Positions 41,033 through 49,681 of a stretch of DNA of 64,000 bases are shown here, in pieces. Position numbers and translations under genes: made by a program. The stretch comes from Massilia sp. IC2-278. GTDB lineage: Bacteria > Pseudomonadota > Gammaproteobacteria > Burkholderiales > Burkholderiaceae_D. Below the pieces are notes generated by a model. The model made no database searches and was not told where the DNA came from. It saw only the letters and a program-made list of their open reading frames with translations. How positions within the stretch are numbered: position 1 is the stretch's first letter; each line of letters starts with the position of its first letter. The stretch is taken from the NCBI RefSeq assembly GCF_020708045.1, contig NZ_JAJFES010000001.1, positions 248,001 to 312,000 of the forward strand. The letters run 5' to 3'.

Positions 41033-41437
41033 ATGGCCTGGATCGCCCAGCTCCTGATTCCGCGCCGCCGCAAGAACCGGCGCGAACTCGCCGACCGCGC
41101 CGCCGAGGTGGTCAGGCACGTCCTGTTCGACATGGGCGTCGAGCGTTTCCTGAGCGGGACCATGCTGGTCGACCGCCAGTACCGGATGCGCTTCGTGAGC
41201 GGCAACCTGCCCGGCGGCGGCGCCCTGGCCGCGGTGCCGGTGACGGCGCTGGCGCGCGCCCATGCGCTGCAGGCGAGCGTGCCGCAACTGCCGGCGCTGG
41301 CCGCCTTCCACCAGCACGACCTCGCCCTGCTGGTCGACGAACTGATGGCCGCGCTGCTGGCGCAGTCGGCCCTGCTGCGGGCCTTGCCCGAACAGCGCTA
41401 CCGGCTGGCCGAACGCAGCGCCGCCGCTTCGAAATAA
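41033..41437 (+). CDS. Conserved-looking hypothetical protein
   Basis: A 134-residue protein with no signal peptide or membrane helix. It begins MAWIAQLLIPRRRKNRRELADRAAEVVRHVLFDMG, then FLSGTMLVDRQYRMRFVSGNLPGGG, and ends in helical Ala/Leu-rich sequence. I recognise no family. A good promoter, AAGGA upstream of the ATG and coherent codon use support that it is real. Its last 40 bp overlap the end of the convergent CDF transporter gene. Confidence 0.6.
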   Translation: MAWIAQLLIPRRRKNRRELADRAAEVVRHVLFDMGVERFLSGTMLVDRQYRMRFVSGNLPGGGALAAVPVTALARAHALQASVPQLPALAAFHQHDLALLVDELMAALLAQSALLRALPEQRYRLAERSAAASK

Positions 41438-42342
41438 ACGCGGCGGATCGCCGGATCGAATGCCCTGACCGCGGCCTCCAGGCGGGCGATCGCCAGGTCG
41501 ACTTCGTCGATGCGCATGCCGCGCCGGAAGCGCACGGCGGCGGTCAGCAGCACGTCGTCGGGGCCGAGCTGCATGGTCATCAGCTGGCCCACGGTTTCCA
41601 ACGCGGGGTCGGCGCGGAAGATGTCCTTCAGCTGGCCGGTCTGTTCCACGCCCACGCTCTCTCCTACCAGCAGGCCGCCGGTCTCGCGCGCCAGGGTCCA
41701 GGCCGCGCCCACCAGCAGCAGCCCGATCGCGATAGAGGCCGCCGGGTCGATGTAGGGATTGTCCAGCAGGTGCCCGAGCCAGATGCCGCCGGCCGCGACC
41801 AGGATCCCGAGCAGGGCCGCGCTGTCCTCGATGAAGACGGTGAACACCGAGGCATCCTTGCTGGCCTTGACGGTCTGCCAGAGCGTGGCGCCGGGCAGGC
41901 GGTTGCTGTTCAGTGCGCGCCGCGAAACGTTCCAGCTGTATCCTTCGAACAGGAAGGCGACGCCCAGCACCACGTAGTTCCAGAACGGGTCTTCGAGCGG
42001 CGCCGGTTCCTGCAGGCTGTGGATGCCGTGGTAGATCGACAGCCCGCCGCCCAGCGTGAACACGGACAGGGCCACGATCAGGGCCCAGAAATACACGGCC
42101 TTGCCGTAGCCGAAGGGGTGGCGCGCGTCGGGCTTGCGGCCTGAGATTTTTTCGCCGACCAGCAGCAGGAGTTCGTTGCCGGTGTCGACCGCCGAGTGGA
42201 TGCCTTCGGCCAGCATGGCAGCGCTGCCGGTGACGGCGGCCACCGAGAACTTGGCGGCGGCGATGCCGAGGTTGGCGACGATGGCGGCGTAGATGACCTT
42301 GCGGCTGTCGGTGGCGGTTTTTGTGTTCTTGTCGTTGGACAT
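41398..42342 (-). CDS. Cation diffusion facilitator (ZnT9-like clade)
   Basis: The 314-residue membrane protein has the CDF fold: six helices, HSAVD in helix 2 (the HxxxD metal site) and a C-terminal dimerisation domain (VGQLMTMQLGPDDVLLTAAVRFR). Helix 5 has the IEDSAALLG pattern characteristic of the ZnT9-like branch rather than the classical HxxxD. It probably exports Zn(II), Fe(II) or related ions in exchange for protons. The start at MSNDKN is chosen because the longer frame above it has no hydrophobic or family features. The 3' end overlaps the convergent neighbour by 40 bp. Confidence 0.9.
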   Translation of the reverse strand: MSNDKNTKTATDSRKVIYAAIVANLGIAAAKFSVAAVTGSAAMLAEGIHSAVDTGNELLLLVGEKISGRKPDARHPFGYGKAVYFWALIVALSVFTLGGGLSIYHGIHSLQEPAPLEDPFWNYVVLGVAFLFEGYSWNVSRRALNSNRLPGATLWQTVKASKDASVFTVFIEDSAALLGILVAAGGIWLGHLLDNPYIDPAASIAIGLLLVGAAWTLARETGGLLVGESVGVEQTGQLKDIFRADPALETVGQLMTMQLGPDDVLLTAAVRFRRGMRIDEVDLAIARLEAAVRAFDPAIRRVYFEAAALRSASR

Positions 42343-42439
42343 AAAAAGGGGAGATATTCTTAGTGAAGCCGAGCGTGAAGCCCAGTCTAGCCAATTCGCC
42401 GGTTTCGCCGGGCACGCTTGCCGTACGGATCGCCGCCGC

Positions 42440-45118
42440 ATGAGCACCCGCAACCTGCGCAGCCTGTTCGCGCCGCGCTCGGTGGCCCTGGTCGGCGCCT
42501 CGGAGCGCCCTGGCAGCCTGGGCGCGACCCTGCTGGCCAACCTGGCGGCGGGCGGCTTCAAGGGGCCGGTGTACCCGGTCAATCCGAAGTACACCGCGCT
42601 GCACGGCCAGCCGGTCTACGCCAGCGTGGCCGATCTGCCGGCCGCGCCCGACCTGGCCATCATCTGCACCCCGGCCGCCACCATCCCGGGCATCATCCGC
42701 CAGCTCGGCGAGAAGGGCACGCGCGCCGCCATCGTGCTGAGCGCCGGCCTGGCCGGAGCGCGCGACGAGCGCGGGCGCCCCGTCAAGCAGGCCATGCTCG
42801 ACGCCGCCCATCCGTATTTGCTGCGCATCCTCGGCGCCAACAGCGCCGGGCTGCTGTCGCCGGCGCTGGGCCTGAACGCGAGCGTGGCGCACAGCGGCGC
42901 GCTGCCGGGGCGGATCGCCTTTGTCTCGCAGTCCGGCGCGCTGATGACGGGCGTGCTGGACCGGGCGCGCTCGCGCGGCATCGGCTTCTCGCACTTCATC
43001 GCGCTGGGCGATGCGAGCGACGTCGACCTCGGTGACGTGCTCGACTACCTGGCCAGCGACGGCGCCACCGGCTCGATCCTGCTGTACGTGGAAAACCTGC
43101 GCTATGCGCGCAAGTTCATGTCGGCGGCGCGCGCGGCGGCGCGCAGCAAGCCGACCCTGGTGCTGAAGGCCGGCCGGGTCGGCAACGGCGTGCGCGCGGC
43201 GGCCAGCGAGACCGGGCTGCTGGCGGCCCCGGACGACGTGTTCGACGCCGCCATCCGCCGTGCCGGCATGCTGCGCGTGGACACCACCGAGGAGCTGTTC
43301 GCGGCGGTCGAGACCCTGGCCCACGCCAGGCCGCTGTATGGCGAGCGCCTCCTGATCCTGTCGAACGGCGCCGGCCCCGGGGTGCTGGCGCTCGACGCCC
43401 TGGTGCGTGGCGGCGGCACCGCGGCCGCGCTCTCGCCCGAGTCGCTGGCGCGCCTGGCGGCGCTGCTGCCGGCCAGCCCGCCGCAGGCGAATCCGGTCAA
43501 CCTGCTGGGCGACGCCGAACCGGAGCGCTACCGCCAGGCGCTGGAGATCGCCTTGCAGGACAAGGGCGCGGACGCGGTGCTGGTCGTGCATTCGCCCACG
43601 GCCACGGTCGACCCGGCCGATATCGCGCGGGCGATTGCGCCGCTGGCGCGCTCCGCCTCGCGCAACGTGCTGGCCTGCTGGCTGGGCGGCGATTCGGTGG
43701 CCGCGGCGCGCGAGATCGCCTCGCATGCCGGCATGCCGACCTTCGACACGCCCGAGGATGCGGTGGCCGGCTTCCTGCAGATCGTGCACTACCGCCAGAA
43801 CCAGAACCTGCTGATGCAGGTGCCACCCTCGATCTCGAGCACGCTGGCTTCCGGCCGTGCCACCGCGCGCGCCCTGGTGCGCGAGGCGCTGGCGGCCGGG
43901 CGCCACCTGCTGTCCGACCCCGAGACCAAGGCCATCCTGCGCGCCTATGGCATGGCCCTGGTCGAGACGCGCCAGGCGGCGGACGCCGAGGAAGCGGTGG
44001 CGGCGGCAAGAAGCATCGGCTTTCCAGTGGCCGTGAAGATCCTCTCGCCCGACGTGATGCACAAGTCGGACGTCGGCGGCGTGGCGCTCGACCTCGACTC
44101 CGAGCAGGCGGTGCGGGCGGCGGCCGGGCGCGTGCGGCGCCAGCTGGCCGAACTGCGCCCCGACGCCCGCTTCGAGGGCTATTCGGTGCAGGCCATGGCG
44201 CGCCGGCCCGAAGGCCATGAACTGATCCTGGGCGCGGCCACCGATCCGGTGTTCGGGCCGGTGATCCTGTTCGGCCAGGGCGGCATCGCGGTCGAGGTGA
44301 CCGACGACCACGCAGTGGCGCTGCCGCCGCTGAACGCGGTGCTGGCGCGCGAGCTGGTCGACCGCACCCGCGTGGCGCGCCTGCTGGCCGGCTACCGCAA
44401 CCGCCCGGCGGCCGACATGAACGCCATCCTCGCCGCCGTGGTGCAGGTGGCGCGCCTGGTGGCGGATATCCCGGAAATCGTCGAACTCGACATCAACCCG
44501 TTGATTGCCGATGCCTCCGGCGCCGTGGTGCTCGACGCGCGCATGCGCCTGGCGCTGGCCGACCGCTCGGCCAGCACGCTCGACCGGCTGGCGATCCGGC
44601 CCTATCCGCGCGAGCTGGAGCAGACCATCCCCTGGCAGGGCGGCTCGCTGCTGCTGCGTCCCGTGCGTCCGGAAGACGGGCCGGCGCACCTGAAATTCTT
44701 CGACGCCCTCACGCCCGACGACATCCGTTACCGCATGTTCGTGCGCATCCGCGAGCTGCAGCCCTCGCAGCTGGCGCGCTTCACGCAGATCGACTACGAC
44801 CGCGAGATGGCGTTCATCGCCACCCGCCCGGGGGCGGACGGCCAGCCCGAGACGCTGGCCGTGGGGCGGGTGGTGGCCGATCCCGACAACACCTCGGCCG
44901 AATTCGCGGTGACGGTGCGCTCGGACCTGAAGGGCATGGGGCTGGGCCGCATCCTGATGGAAAAGCTGATCGCGTATTGCCGTGCGCGCGGCACGCGCGA
45001 GATCGTCGGCGAGGTGCTGCCGCAGAACAGCCGCATGATCGGACTCGTGAAAAAGCTCGGCTTCGAGGTCACCCCGGGCGAGGAAGGGGTGCGCAAGCTA
45101 CGGCTGGTATTACAGTAA
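42440..45118 (+). CDS. Pat-type protein: acyl-CoA synthetase (ADP-forming)-like domains fused to GNAT acetyltransferase
   Basis: The 892-residue protein has a CoA-binding Rossmann domain (LRSLFAPRSVALVGASERPGS), succinyl-CoA-synthetase-like domains (IAFVSQSGALMTGVLDRA), an ATP-grasp part (ILRAYGMALVETR, SPDVMHKSDVGGVALDL) and a C-terminal GNAT domain (about 725-892; acetyl-CoA loop LKGMGLGRILMEKLI). This is the architecture of the lysine acetyltransferase Pat/YfiQ, which inactivates acetyl-CoA synthetase. The start lies 97 bp from the divergent CDF gene. Paired palindromes follow the stop codon. Confidence 0.9.
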   Translation: MSTRNLRSLFAPRSVALVGASERPGSLGATLLANLAAGGFKGPVYPVNPKYTALHGQPVYASVADLPAAPDLAIICTPAATIPGIIRQLGEKGTRAAIVLSAGLAGARDERGRPVKQAMLDAAHPYLLRILGANSAGLLSPALGLNASVAHSGALPGRIAFVSQSGALMTGVLDRARSRGIGFSHFIALGDASDVDLGDVLDYLASDGATGSILLYVENLRYARKFMSAARAAARSKPTLVLKAGRVGNGVRAAASETGLLAAPDDVFDAAIRRAGMLRVDTTEELFAAVETLAHARPLYGERLLILSNGAGPGVLALDALVRGGGTAAALSPESLARLAALLPASPPQANPVNLLGDAEPERYRQALEIALQDKGADAVLVVHSPTATVDPADIARAIAPLARSASRNVLACWLGGDSVAAAREIASHAGMPTFDTPEDAVAGFLQIVHYRQNQNLLMQVPPSISSTLASGRATARALVREALAAGRHLLSDPETKAILRAYGMALVETRQAADAEEAVAAARSIGFPVAVKILSPDVMHKSDVGGVALDLDSEQAVRAAAGRVRRQLAELRPDARFEGYSVQAMARRPEGHELILGAATDPVFGPVILFGQGGIAVEVTDDHAVALPPLNAVLARELVDRTRVARLLAGYRNRPAADMNAILAAVVQVARLVADIPEIVELDINPLIADASGAVVLDARMRLALADRSASTLDRLAIRPYPRELEQTIPWQGGSLLLRPVRPEDGPAHLKFFDALTPDDIRYRMFVRIRELQPSQLARFTQIDYDREMAFIATRPGADGQPETLAVGRVVADPDNTSAEFAVTVRSDLKGMGLGRILMEKLIAYCRARGTREIVGEVLPQNSRMIGLVKKLGFEVTPGEEGVRKLRLVLQ

Positions 45119-45128
45119 ATCCAAGCGG

Positions 45129-45173
45129 TGAAATAAAATTTCATCAGGTTTCTACCTGTGAAATTTTATTTCA
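45129..45173. repeat. Paired palindromic arms, 30-bp period (copy B)
   Basis: TGAAATAAAATTTCA (45129-45143) and its exact reverse complement (45159-45173) start 30 bp apart, with an inner dyad CAGGT-TTCT-ACCTG. It lies between convergent genes, like copy A at 4589-4633, and has the same arm length and period but a different inner dyad. Confidence 0.75.
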
Positions 45174-45192
45174 TGCGTGAGGTAATCCGTTT

Positions 45193-46449
45193 TTAGCGCC
45201 GGAAGCGCACATCCTCGGTCACCACGCGCTGTTCGCCGCGTGCTTCCTTGGGCTTCTTCGGTTTCTTCGGCTTCTTGACAATCTGTCCGCTCGCATTCGT
45301 TTCCGGCACCCGGTGGTCCGGCTCGAAGCCGCTTTCCTCGACCCGCTTCAGGGTCTGTTTGGTGAGCATCTCGATGGCCGCCAGCTGCTGCACCTCGTCG
45401 GCGCAGACCAGCGACACCGCTTCGCCCGAGGCGCCGGCGCGTCCGGTGCGGCCGGTGCGGTGCACGTAGTCCTCGGCCACGATCGGCAGGTCGACGTTCA
45501 CCACCACCGGCAGATCGTCGATGTCGAGGCCGCGCGCGGCGACGTCGGTGGCCACCAGCACTTTCACCTCACCGGCCTTGAAACGCTCGAGCGCGCGCAG
45601 GCGCGCCGGCTGCGGCTTGTCGCCGTGGATGGCATCGACAGCGATGCGTTTCGCCTCCAGCAGCGCAACCAGCTCGTCGACGCCCTTGCGCGTCTTGGCA
45701 AAGGCCAGCACCTGGCCCCAGCCGTGCTTCTTCAGCAGGTGCAGGAATAGTTCCGGCTTGCGCTTTTTATCGACCGGCACCGCCCACTGCCGGATCGCCT
45801 TGACGGTGGTGTTGCGCGGCGCGGTTTCGATGCTGAGCGGATCGACCAGCAACTTGGCGGCCAGGGCGCGGATCGGGTCCGAGAAGGTGGCCGAGAACAG
45901 CAGGGTCTGGCGCTTTTTCGGCAGAGCCGCCAATACCTGGTCGAGCTCGCGCGAAAAGCCGAGGTCGAGCATGCGGTCGGCTTCGTCGAGCACCAGCATC
46001 TGTGTCGCGTTGAACTTCAGCGCGTTCTGGCGGTGCAAGTCGAGCAGGCGCCCCGGCGTGGCCACCAGCAGATCGACACCCTTGCGCAGGCGCATCATCT
46101 GCGGATTGATGCTGACGCCGCCGTAGGCGACCATGGTGCGCAGCGGCAGGCCGGCGCCGTAGGTCTGGAAACTCGTGTGCACCTGCTCGGCCAGCTCGCG
46201 CGTGGGCACCAGCACCAGCGCGCGTGCCGTGTTGCTGGCCAGCGGCGTCCCTTCCATCACCAGGCGTTGCAGCAGGGGCAGAGCGAAGCCGGCGGTCTTG
46301 CCGGTGCCGGTCTGGGCGGCAGCCATGACGTCGCGCCCGGCCAGCACGGCGGGAATCGCCTGGGCCTGGACCGGCGTCGGGTTCTTGTATTCGAGCGTTT
46401 CGAGGGTGCGGGCGATCGGGTCGATCAGGCCGAGCGAGGCAAACGACAT
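45193..46449 (-). CDS. DEAD-box RNA helicase (RhlE-like)
   Basis: A 418-residue ATP-dependent RNA helicase with all motifs in order: Q motif NPTPVQAQAI, motif I AAQTGTGKT, Ia PTRELA, GG, TPGR, DEAD, SAT, then ATDVAARGLDI and HRTGRTGR in the second RecA domain. The C-terminal tail is basic (KKPKKPKKPKEARGEQR), suited to RNA binding. Compared with RhlE it has a shorter tail. The ATG at 46449 with AAGG upstream is preferred over a TTG at 46464. Likely roles are ribosome assembly or mRNA turnover. Confidence 0.95.
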   Translation of the reverse strand: MSFASLGLIDPIARTLETLEYKNPTPVQAQAIPAVLAGRDVMAAAQTGTGKTAGFALPLLQRLVMEGTPLASNTARALVLVPTRELAEQVHTSFQTYGAGLPLRTMVAYGGVSINPQMMRLRKGVDLLVATPGRLLDLHRQNALKFNATQMLVLDEADRMLDLGFSRELDQVLAALPKKRQTLLFSATFSDPIRALAAKLLVDPLSIETAPRNTTVKAIRQWAVPVDKKRKPELFLHLLKKHGWGQVLAFAKTRKGVDELVALLEAKRIAVDAIHGDKPQPARLRALERFKAGEVKVLVATDVAARGLDIDDLPVVVNVDLPIVAEDYVHRTGRTGRAGASGEAVSLVCADEVQQLAAIEMLTKQTLKRVEESGFEPDHRVPETNASGQIVKKPKKPKKPKEARGEQRVVTEDVRFRR

Positions 46450-46527
46450 GGAAACCTTGGGCAAAAATGAACAGCCGACAGTTTACCGTGCCGCGCGCCG
46501 GCGGGCGCAAAAACCGTACACCGGGTC

Positions 46528-46665
46528 TCAGGTATCGAGGAAACGGTCGATGACGGCAGGCGCGCCTGGGGCGGTTGGCTTGACCGGCTCATGGCGGTCC
46601 TTGCAGGCGCTGGCGAGCAGGCAGGCAAGGGCGAGGGCGGACCAGCGCAGGACGTGGTTTTTCAT
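46528..46665 (-). CDS. Small predicted lipoprotein (45 residues)
   Basis: A short frame with a strong AAGGAG ribosome site: Lys-rich start (MKNHVLRW), hydrophobic core (SALALACLLASAC) with a lipobox-like ASAC, then a short mature tail CKDRHEPVKPTAPGAPAVIDRFLDT. It resembles the tiny lipoproteins often seen next to envelope genes. It lies 60 bp after the stop of the outer-membrane protein gene and could be cotranscribed with it. Confidence 0.6.
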   Translation of the reverse strand: MKNHVLRWSALALACLLASACKDRHEPVKPTAPGAPAVIDRFLDT

Positions 46666-46725
46666 GGCGATCTCCTTGGTGCCGATGATACCGGAGTTCC
46701 TGCGCCGGCCGCGCGCACGCGTACG

Positions 46726-47397
46726 TCAAAAGCGATACGACAGGCTGGCGCGCAGCACCGGATAGACCTTGTAGTCCGAGGCTTCGTCGGCCAGGCGCGC
46801 TTCTTCCACCGCGACGTCGCTCGCGAGCTGGTTGCACAGGGCCGACTGCACGGTGCAGTTGACGCTGCGCAGGCTGACGCGCGCCTTGCCCTGGTAAAAG
46901 GCGCCGAGGTCGCCGCCAAAACTCCAGCCGCGCTCGCTGCTGAGCGCATTGCCCCAGCCGATGCCGATGTAGGGTGCGGCCTTGCGGAAGTCGACCTTGC
47001 CGACCAGTACCCCGACGTCGGCCGCGTTGTACAGGCGCTCGTTGAGGCGGAAGGTGCCGTTCAGGTCGGGCGTGGCGAGGGCGTCGAAGCGGGTGTCGTT
47101 GTAGAACACGCCGCCGGTGATGCGGAAGCTGCTGCCGGCGCGCGGATACCAGTCGAGCAGGGCATCGACGGTCTGCAGCTTGCCGTCGAGGTCGTACTCC
47201 AGGCGGCCGGAGCGCTTGGTGAAGTCGTGCTTGAAGTAATTGACGCCGAGACGGCCGTTGAGGCTGGGGCTGAAGCCGAACACCAGGTGGGCGCCGACGC
47301 CGGTGGTGCCGAGGTCGGCCGACACGCCGGTCTGGGCCTGGGTGGCGCCGGTGGCGAGCAGGCAAGCGAGAGCAAGGGAAAGACGCTGGTAAGACAT
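46726..47397 (-). CDS. OmpW-like outer-membrane beta-barrel protein
   Basis: A 223-residue product with a signal peptide (cleavage after TQAQ) and alternating amphipathic strands: VGAHLVFGFSPSLNGRLGVNYFKHDF, LLDWYPRAGSSFRITGGVFYND, AAPYIGIGWGNAL, ending in a terminal Phe (LSYRF) as beta-barrels require. It is probably a small outer-membrane channel or structural barrel. The ATG at 47397 has GGAG upstream. It is divergent from the His-rich protein at 47572. Confidence 0.82.
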   Translation of the reverse strand: MSYQRLSLALACLLATGATQAQTGVSADLGTTGVGAHLVFGFSPSLNGRLGVNYFKHDFTKRSGRLEYDLDGKLQTVDALLDWYPRAGSSFRITGGVFYNDTRFDALATPDLNGTFRLNERLYNAADVGVLVGKVDFRKAAPYIGIGWGNALSSERGWSFGGDLGAFYQGKARVSLRSVNCTVQSALCNQLASDVAVEEARLADEASDYKVYPVLRASLSYRF

Positions 47398-47571
47398 GAA
47401 CTCCTCCATGCTGGATGCGTTGGGCCGATTGTAGCGAGCCTGGCGTCGCATCCTTACCACAGCGCGAATTCCGCGCGGCATTTGTAAATGTGTGTTGCAG
47501 CGTACGGGAACGTAACGTTTCAGCTGATAAAGTTCACATCAACGAAACAACATGACAAGAGGACCTGTCCC

Positions 47572-48054
47572 ATGACTTCTCCCTTCAAGCTCCTGCTCGC
47601 CGGCCTGGCCCTGGCCGCTTCCGCACTCCCGGCCGTGGCCGCCAACAACGTCAGCATCAACATCGGCCAGCCCGGCTTCTATGGCCGCCTCGACATCGCC
47701 GACTACGGCCGTCCGCCGGTCATCTACGAACGCCCGGTAATCGTGCGCGAAGTGCGCCACGTGCGCGCCGCCCCGATCTACCTGCGCGTGCCGGCCGGCC
47801 ACCGCAGCAACTGGAAACGCTACTGCGGCCGCTACGACGCCTGCGGCCGTCCGGTGATGTTCGTGCGCGACGACTGGTACACCAACACCTATGCGCCGCG
47901 CTGGCGCGAGCGTCACCACCGTCCGGCGCACCACCATGGCCGTCCGGACCACCACGACCGCCGCGACCATCACGACCGCCACGACCGTCGCGACCACCAC
48001 GGCCGCGACCGCGACCACCACGATCGTGGGCACGGCCACGGCCACGGACGATAA
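47572..48054 (+). CDS. Exported protein with a His-rich C-terminus
   Basis: A 160-residue protein with a signal peptide (cleaved after AVA), a conserved-looking core (NNVSINIGQPGFYGRLDIADYGRP, PVIVREVRHVRAAPIYLRVPAGH, CGRYDACGRPVMFVRDDWY) and a tail of about 48 residues containing 17 His with Asp and Arg. The tail could bind Ni, Zn or Cu. Proteins with this core are frequent in Burkholderiales but have no assigned function as far as I know. GAGGAC lies upstream of the ATG. Confidence 0.72.
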   Translation: MTSPFKLLLAGLALAASALPAVAANNVSINIGQPGFYGRLDIADYGRPPVIYERPVIVREVRHVRAAPIYLRVPAGHRSNWKRYCGRYDACGRPVMFVRDDWYTNTYAPRWRERHHRPAHHHGRPDHHDRRDHHDRHDRRDHHGRDRDHHDRGHGHGHGR

Positions 48055-48166
48055 GCAGCGCCAGCCCCGCGCATCCCTTGCCGTTTTCGGGGTGCGCGCC
48101 ACGCGATTTCCTCTGCCGGTGTAGACTTGCTCCCGTAACAAGGTACATACGGAATGGAGGTAAGTT

Positions 48167-49471
48167 TTGCAAAGTGAAATCGTGATCGTGGGTGGCGGGG
48201 CAGGCGGGCTGGAGCTCGCGTGCAAACTGGGGCGCAAGCTGGGGCCGGCAAAGGTGATGCTGGTCGATACCCGGCTGTACCATATCTGGAAACCCTCGCT
48301 GCACGAGGTGGCGGCTGGCACCCTGGACATCCACCAGGAAGGCCTGTCCTACCAGATGCTGGCCCACGACAACGGCTTCACCTTCGTCTACGGCCCGATG
48401 ACCGCGCTCGACGCGAACGCGCGCCGCATCACGGTCGGCGCGGTCAAGGCGTCCGACGGCGAGGACGTGCTGCACGAGCGCCGCATCGAGTACGGATCGC
48501 TGGTGATGTCAGTCGGCAGCACCTCGAACTACTTCGGCGTGCCGGGCGCGCGCGAACACACGATTTCCCTGAACGCCACCGAGGATGCCGAGCGCTTCCG
48601 CCTGCGCCTGCTGCGCCTGATGGCGGTGGCCGAGCAGGTGCGCGAGGAGCGGCCCGACGCCGCCGCCGCGCTGGACGTGGTGATCATCGGCGGCGGCGCC
48701 ACCGGCGTCGAGCTGGCGGCCGAGCTGCGCGAAGCCTCGGGCGTGTATGCCACCTACGGTTTCTCGCGCCTGCAGGTCAAGCGCGACGTGCGCATCACCC
48801 TGCTCGAAGGCGCGCCGCGCATCCTGGCGCCGCTGCCCGAGCGGGTGTCGGCTTCGGCCCTGAAACTGCTGGGCGAGCGCGGCATCCAGGTGGTGACCGA
48901 TTGCCGCGTCACCCAGATCGACCCGGACAAGGTGCTCGACAACGCCGGCAACGTGTATCCGGCCAACCTGGTGGTGTGGGCGGCGGGCATCCGCGCGCCG
49001 GAATTCCTGTCCACGCTGGGCCTGCCCACCAACAAGGGCGGCCAGATCGAGGTCGACGCGCAGTTGCGGGTGAAGGGCGTACCCGGCGTGTACGCGCTGG
49101 GCGATTGCGCCGCCTGCATCGACGAATCCGGCAAACCGGTGCCGCCACGTGCCCAGGCCGCGCACCAGCAGGCCGATTACCTGCTGAAGCAGTTCCTGCG
49201 CATCGCCGCCGGCAAGGCCTTCGACGAAAAGCCCTACCGCTACCGCGACTACGGCTCCCTGGTTTCGCTGGGCAAGACGACCAGCGTCGGCAACCTGATG
49301 GGTTCGCTGCGCGGGACCAGCTGGTTCGTCGAAGGCATGGTGGCGCGCTTCATGTACACCAGCCTGCACCTGATGCACCACAAGGCCGTGCTCGGCTCGA
49401 TGCGCACCGGCGTACTGGCGATCGCGCGCTTCCTGATCCGCCGCACCACGCCGCTGGTGAAGCTGCACTAA
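48167..49471 (+). CDS. Type II NADH:quinone oxidoreductase (NAD(P)/FAD-dependent)
   Basis: NDH-2 passes electrons from NADH to quinone without pumping protons. The 434-residue protein has the FAD-binding start IVIVGGGAGGLELACKLG, the NADH-binding GGGATGVELAAEL, the GDCAA segment near the FAD (ALGDCAACID), and a C-terminal amphipathic region with MYTSLHLMHHKAV. The start codon is TTG at 48167, placed by GGAGG 12 nt upstream. The TAA stop codon is also the flank of a MITE-like element. Confidence 0.92.
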   Translation: MQSEIVIVGGGAGGLELACKLGRKLGPAKVMLVDTRLYHIWKPSLHEVAAGTLDIHQEGLSYQMLAHDNGFTFVYGPMTALDANARRITVGAVKASDGEDVLHERRIEYGSLVMSVGSTSNYFGVPGAREHTISLNATEDAERFRLRLLRLMAVAEQVREERPDAAAALDVVIIGGGATGVELAAELREASGVYATYGFSRLQVKRDVRITLLEGAPRILAPLPERVSASALKLLGERGIQVVTDCRVTQIDPDKVLDNAGNVYPANLVVWAAGIRAPEFLSTLGLPTNKGGQIEVDAQLRVKGVPGVYALGDCAACIDESGKPVPPRAQAAHQQADYLLKQFLRIAAGKAFDEKPYRYRDYGSLVSLGKTTSVGNLMGSLRGTSWFVEGMVARFMYTSLHLMHHKAVLGSMRTGVLAIARFLIRRTTPLVKLH

Positions 49472-49630
49472 GAGCCTATCTCAGTAGGCTCGAGTCGCTG
49501 CTGGCGCGCCTGACAAGCGGGGGCGGCGTTGCTCGTCGTTGCATGGAACCACCATGCGGCCTCCTCGCGCCTTGCCCGCGCTTGCCATGCTAACGCCATC
49601 CGCTTCCCCGTGCCTACTGAGATAGGCTCT
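49471..49630. repeat. MITE-like element, 160 bp with 19-bp terminal inverted repeats
   Basis: AGAGCCTATCTCAGTAGGC (49471-49489) is repeated as its exact reverse complement at 49612-49630. Counting from GAGCC inward, TAA flanks both ends, as expected of a 3-bp target duplication. The left TAA is the stop codon of the NDH-2 gene. The interior has no frame of note. A non-autonomous transposable element is the best guess; a large processed hairpin RNA is the alternative. Confidence 0.6.
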
Positions 49631-49653
49631 AAGGCGGCATCGCGGGTAAGAGA

Positions 49654-49681
49654 AAGGCCGGCAATGCCGGCCTTGTTTTTA
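49654..49681. terminator. Terminator between the NDH-2 gene and the sensor kinase gene
   Basis: A 9-bp perfect stem AAGGCCGGC / GCCGGCCTT with an AAT loop, then GTTTTT on the plus strand. It lies between convergent genes, after the MITE-like element. Confidence 0.85.

Noticed and set aside
41003..44689. Open frame of about 1230 codons on the minus strand opposite the Pat-type gene
   Set aside because: It is a shadow of the CDF and Pat genes in another frame; the product is low-complexity and matches no family.
49471..49630. Reading the 160-bp inverted repeat as a simple transcription terminator
   Set aside because: Arms are separated by 122 bp and no T-run follows; a compact proper terminator lies just after it at 49654-49681.
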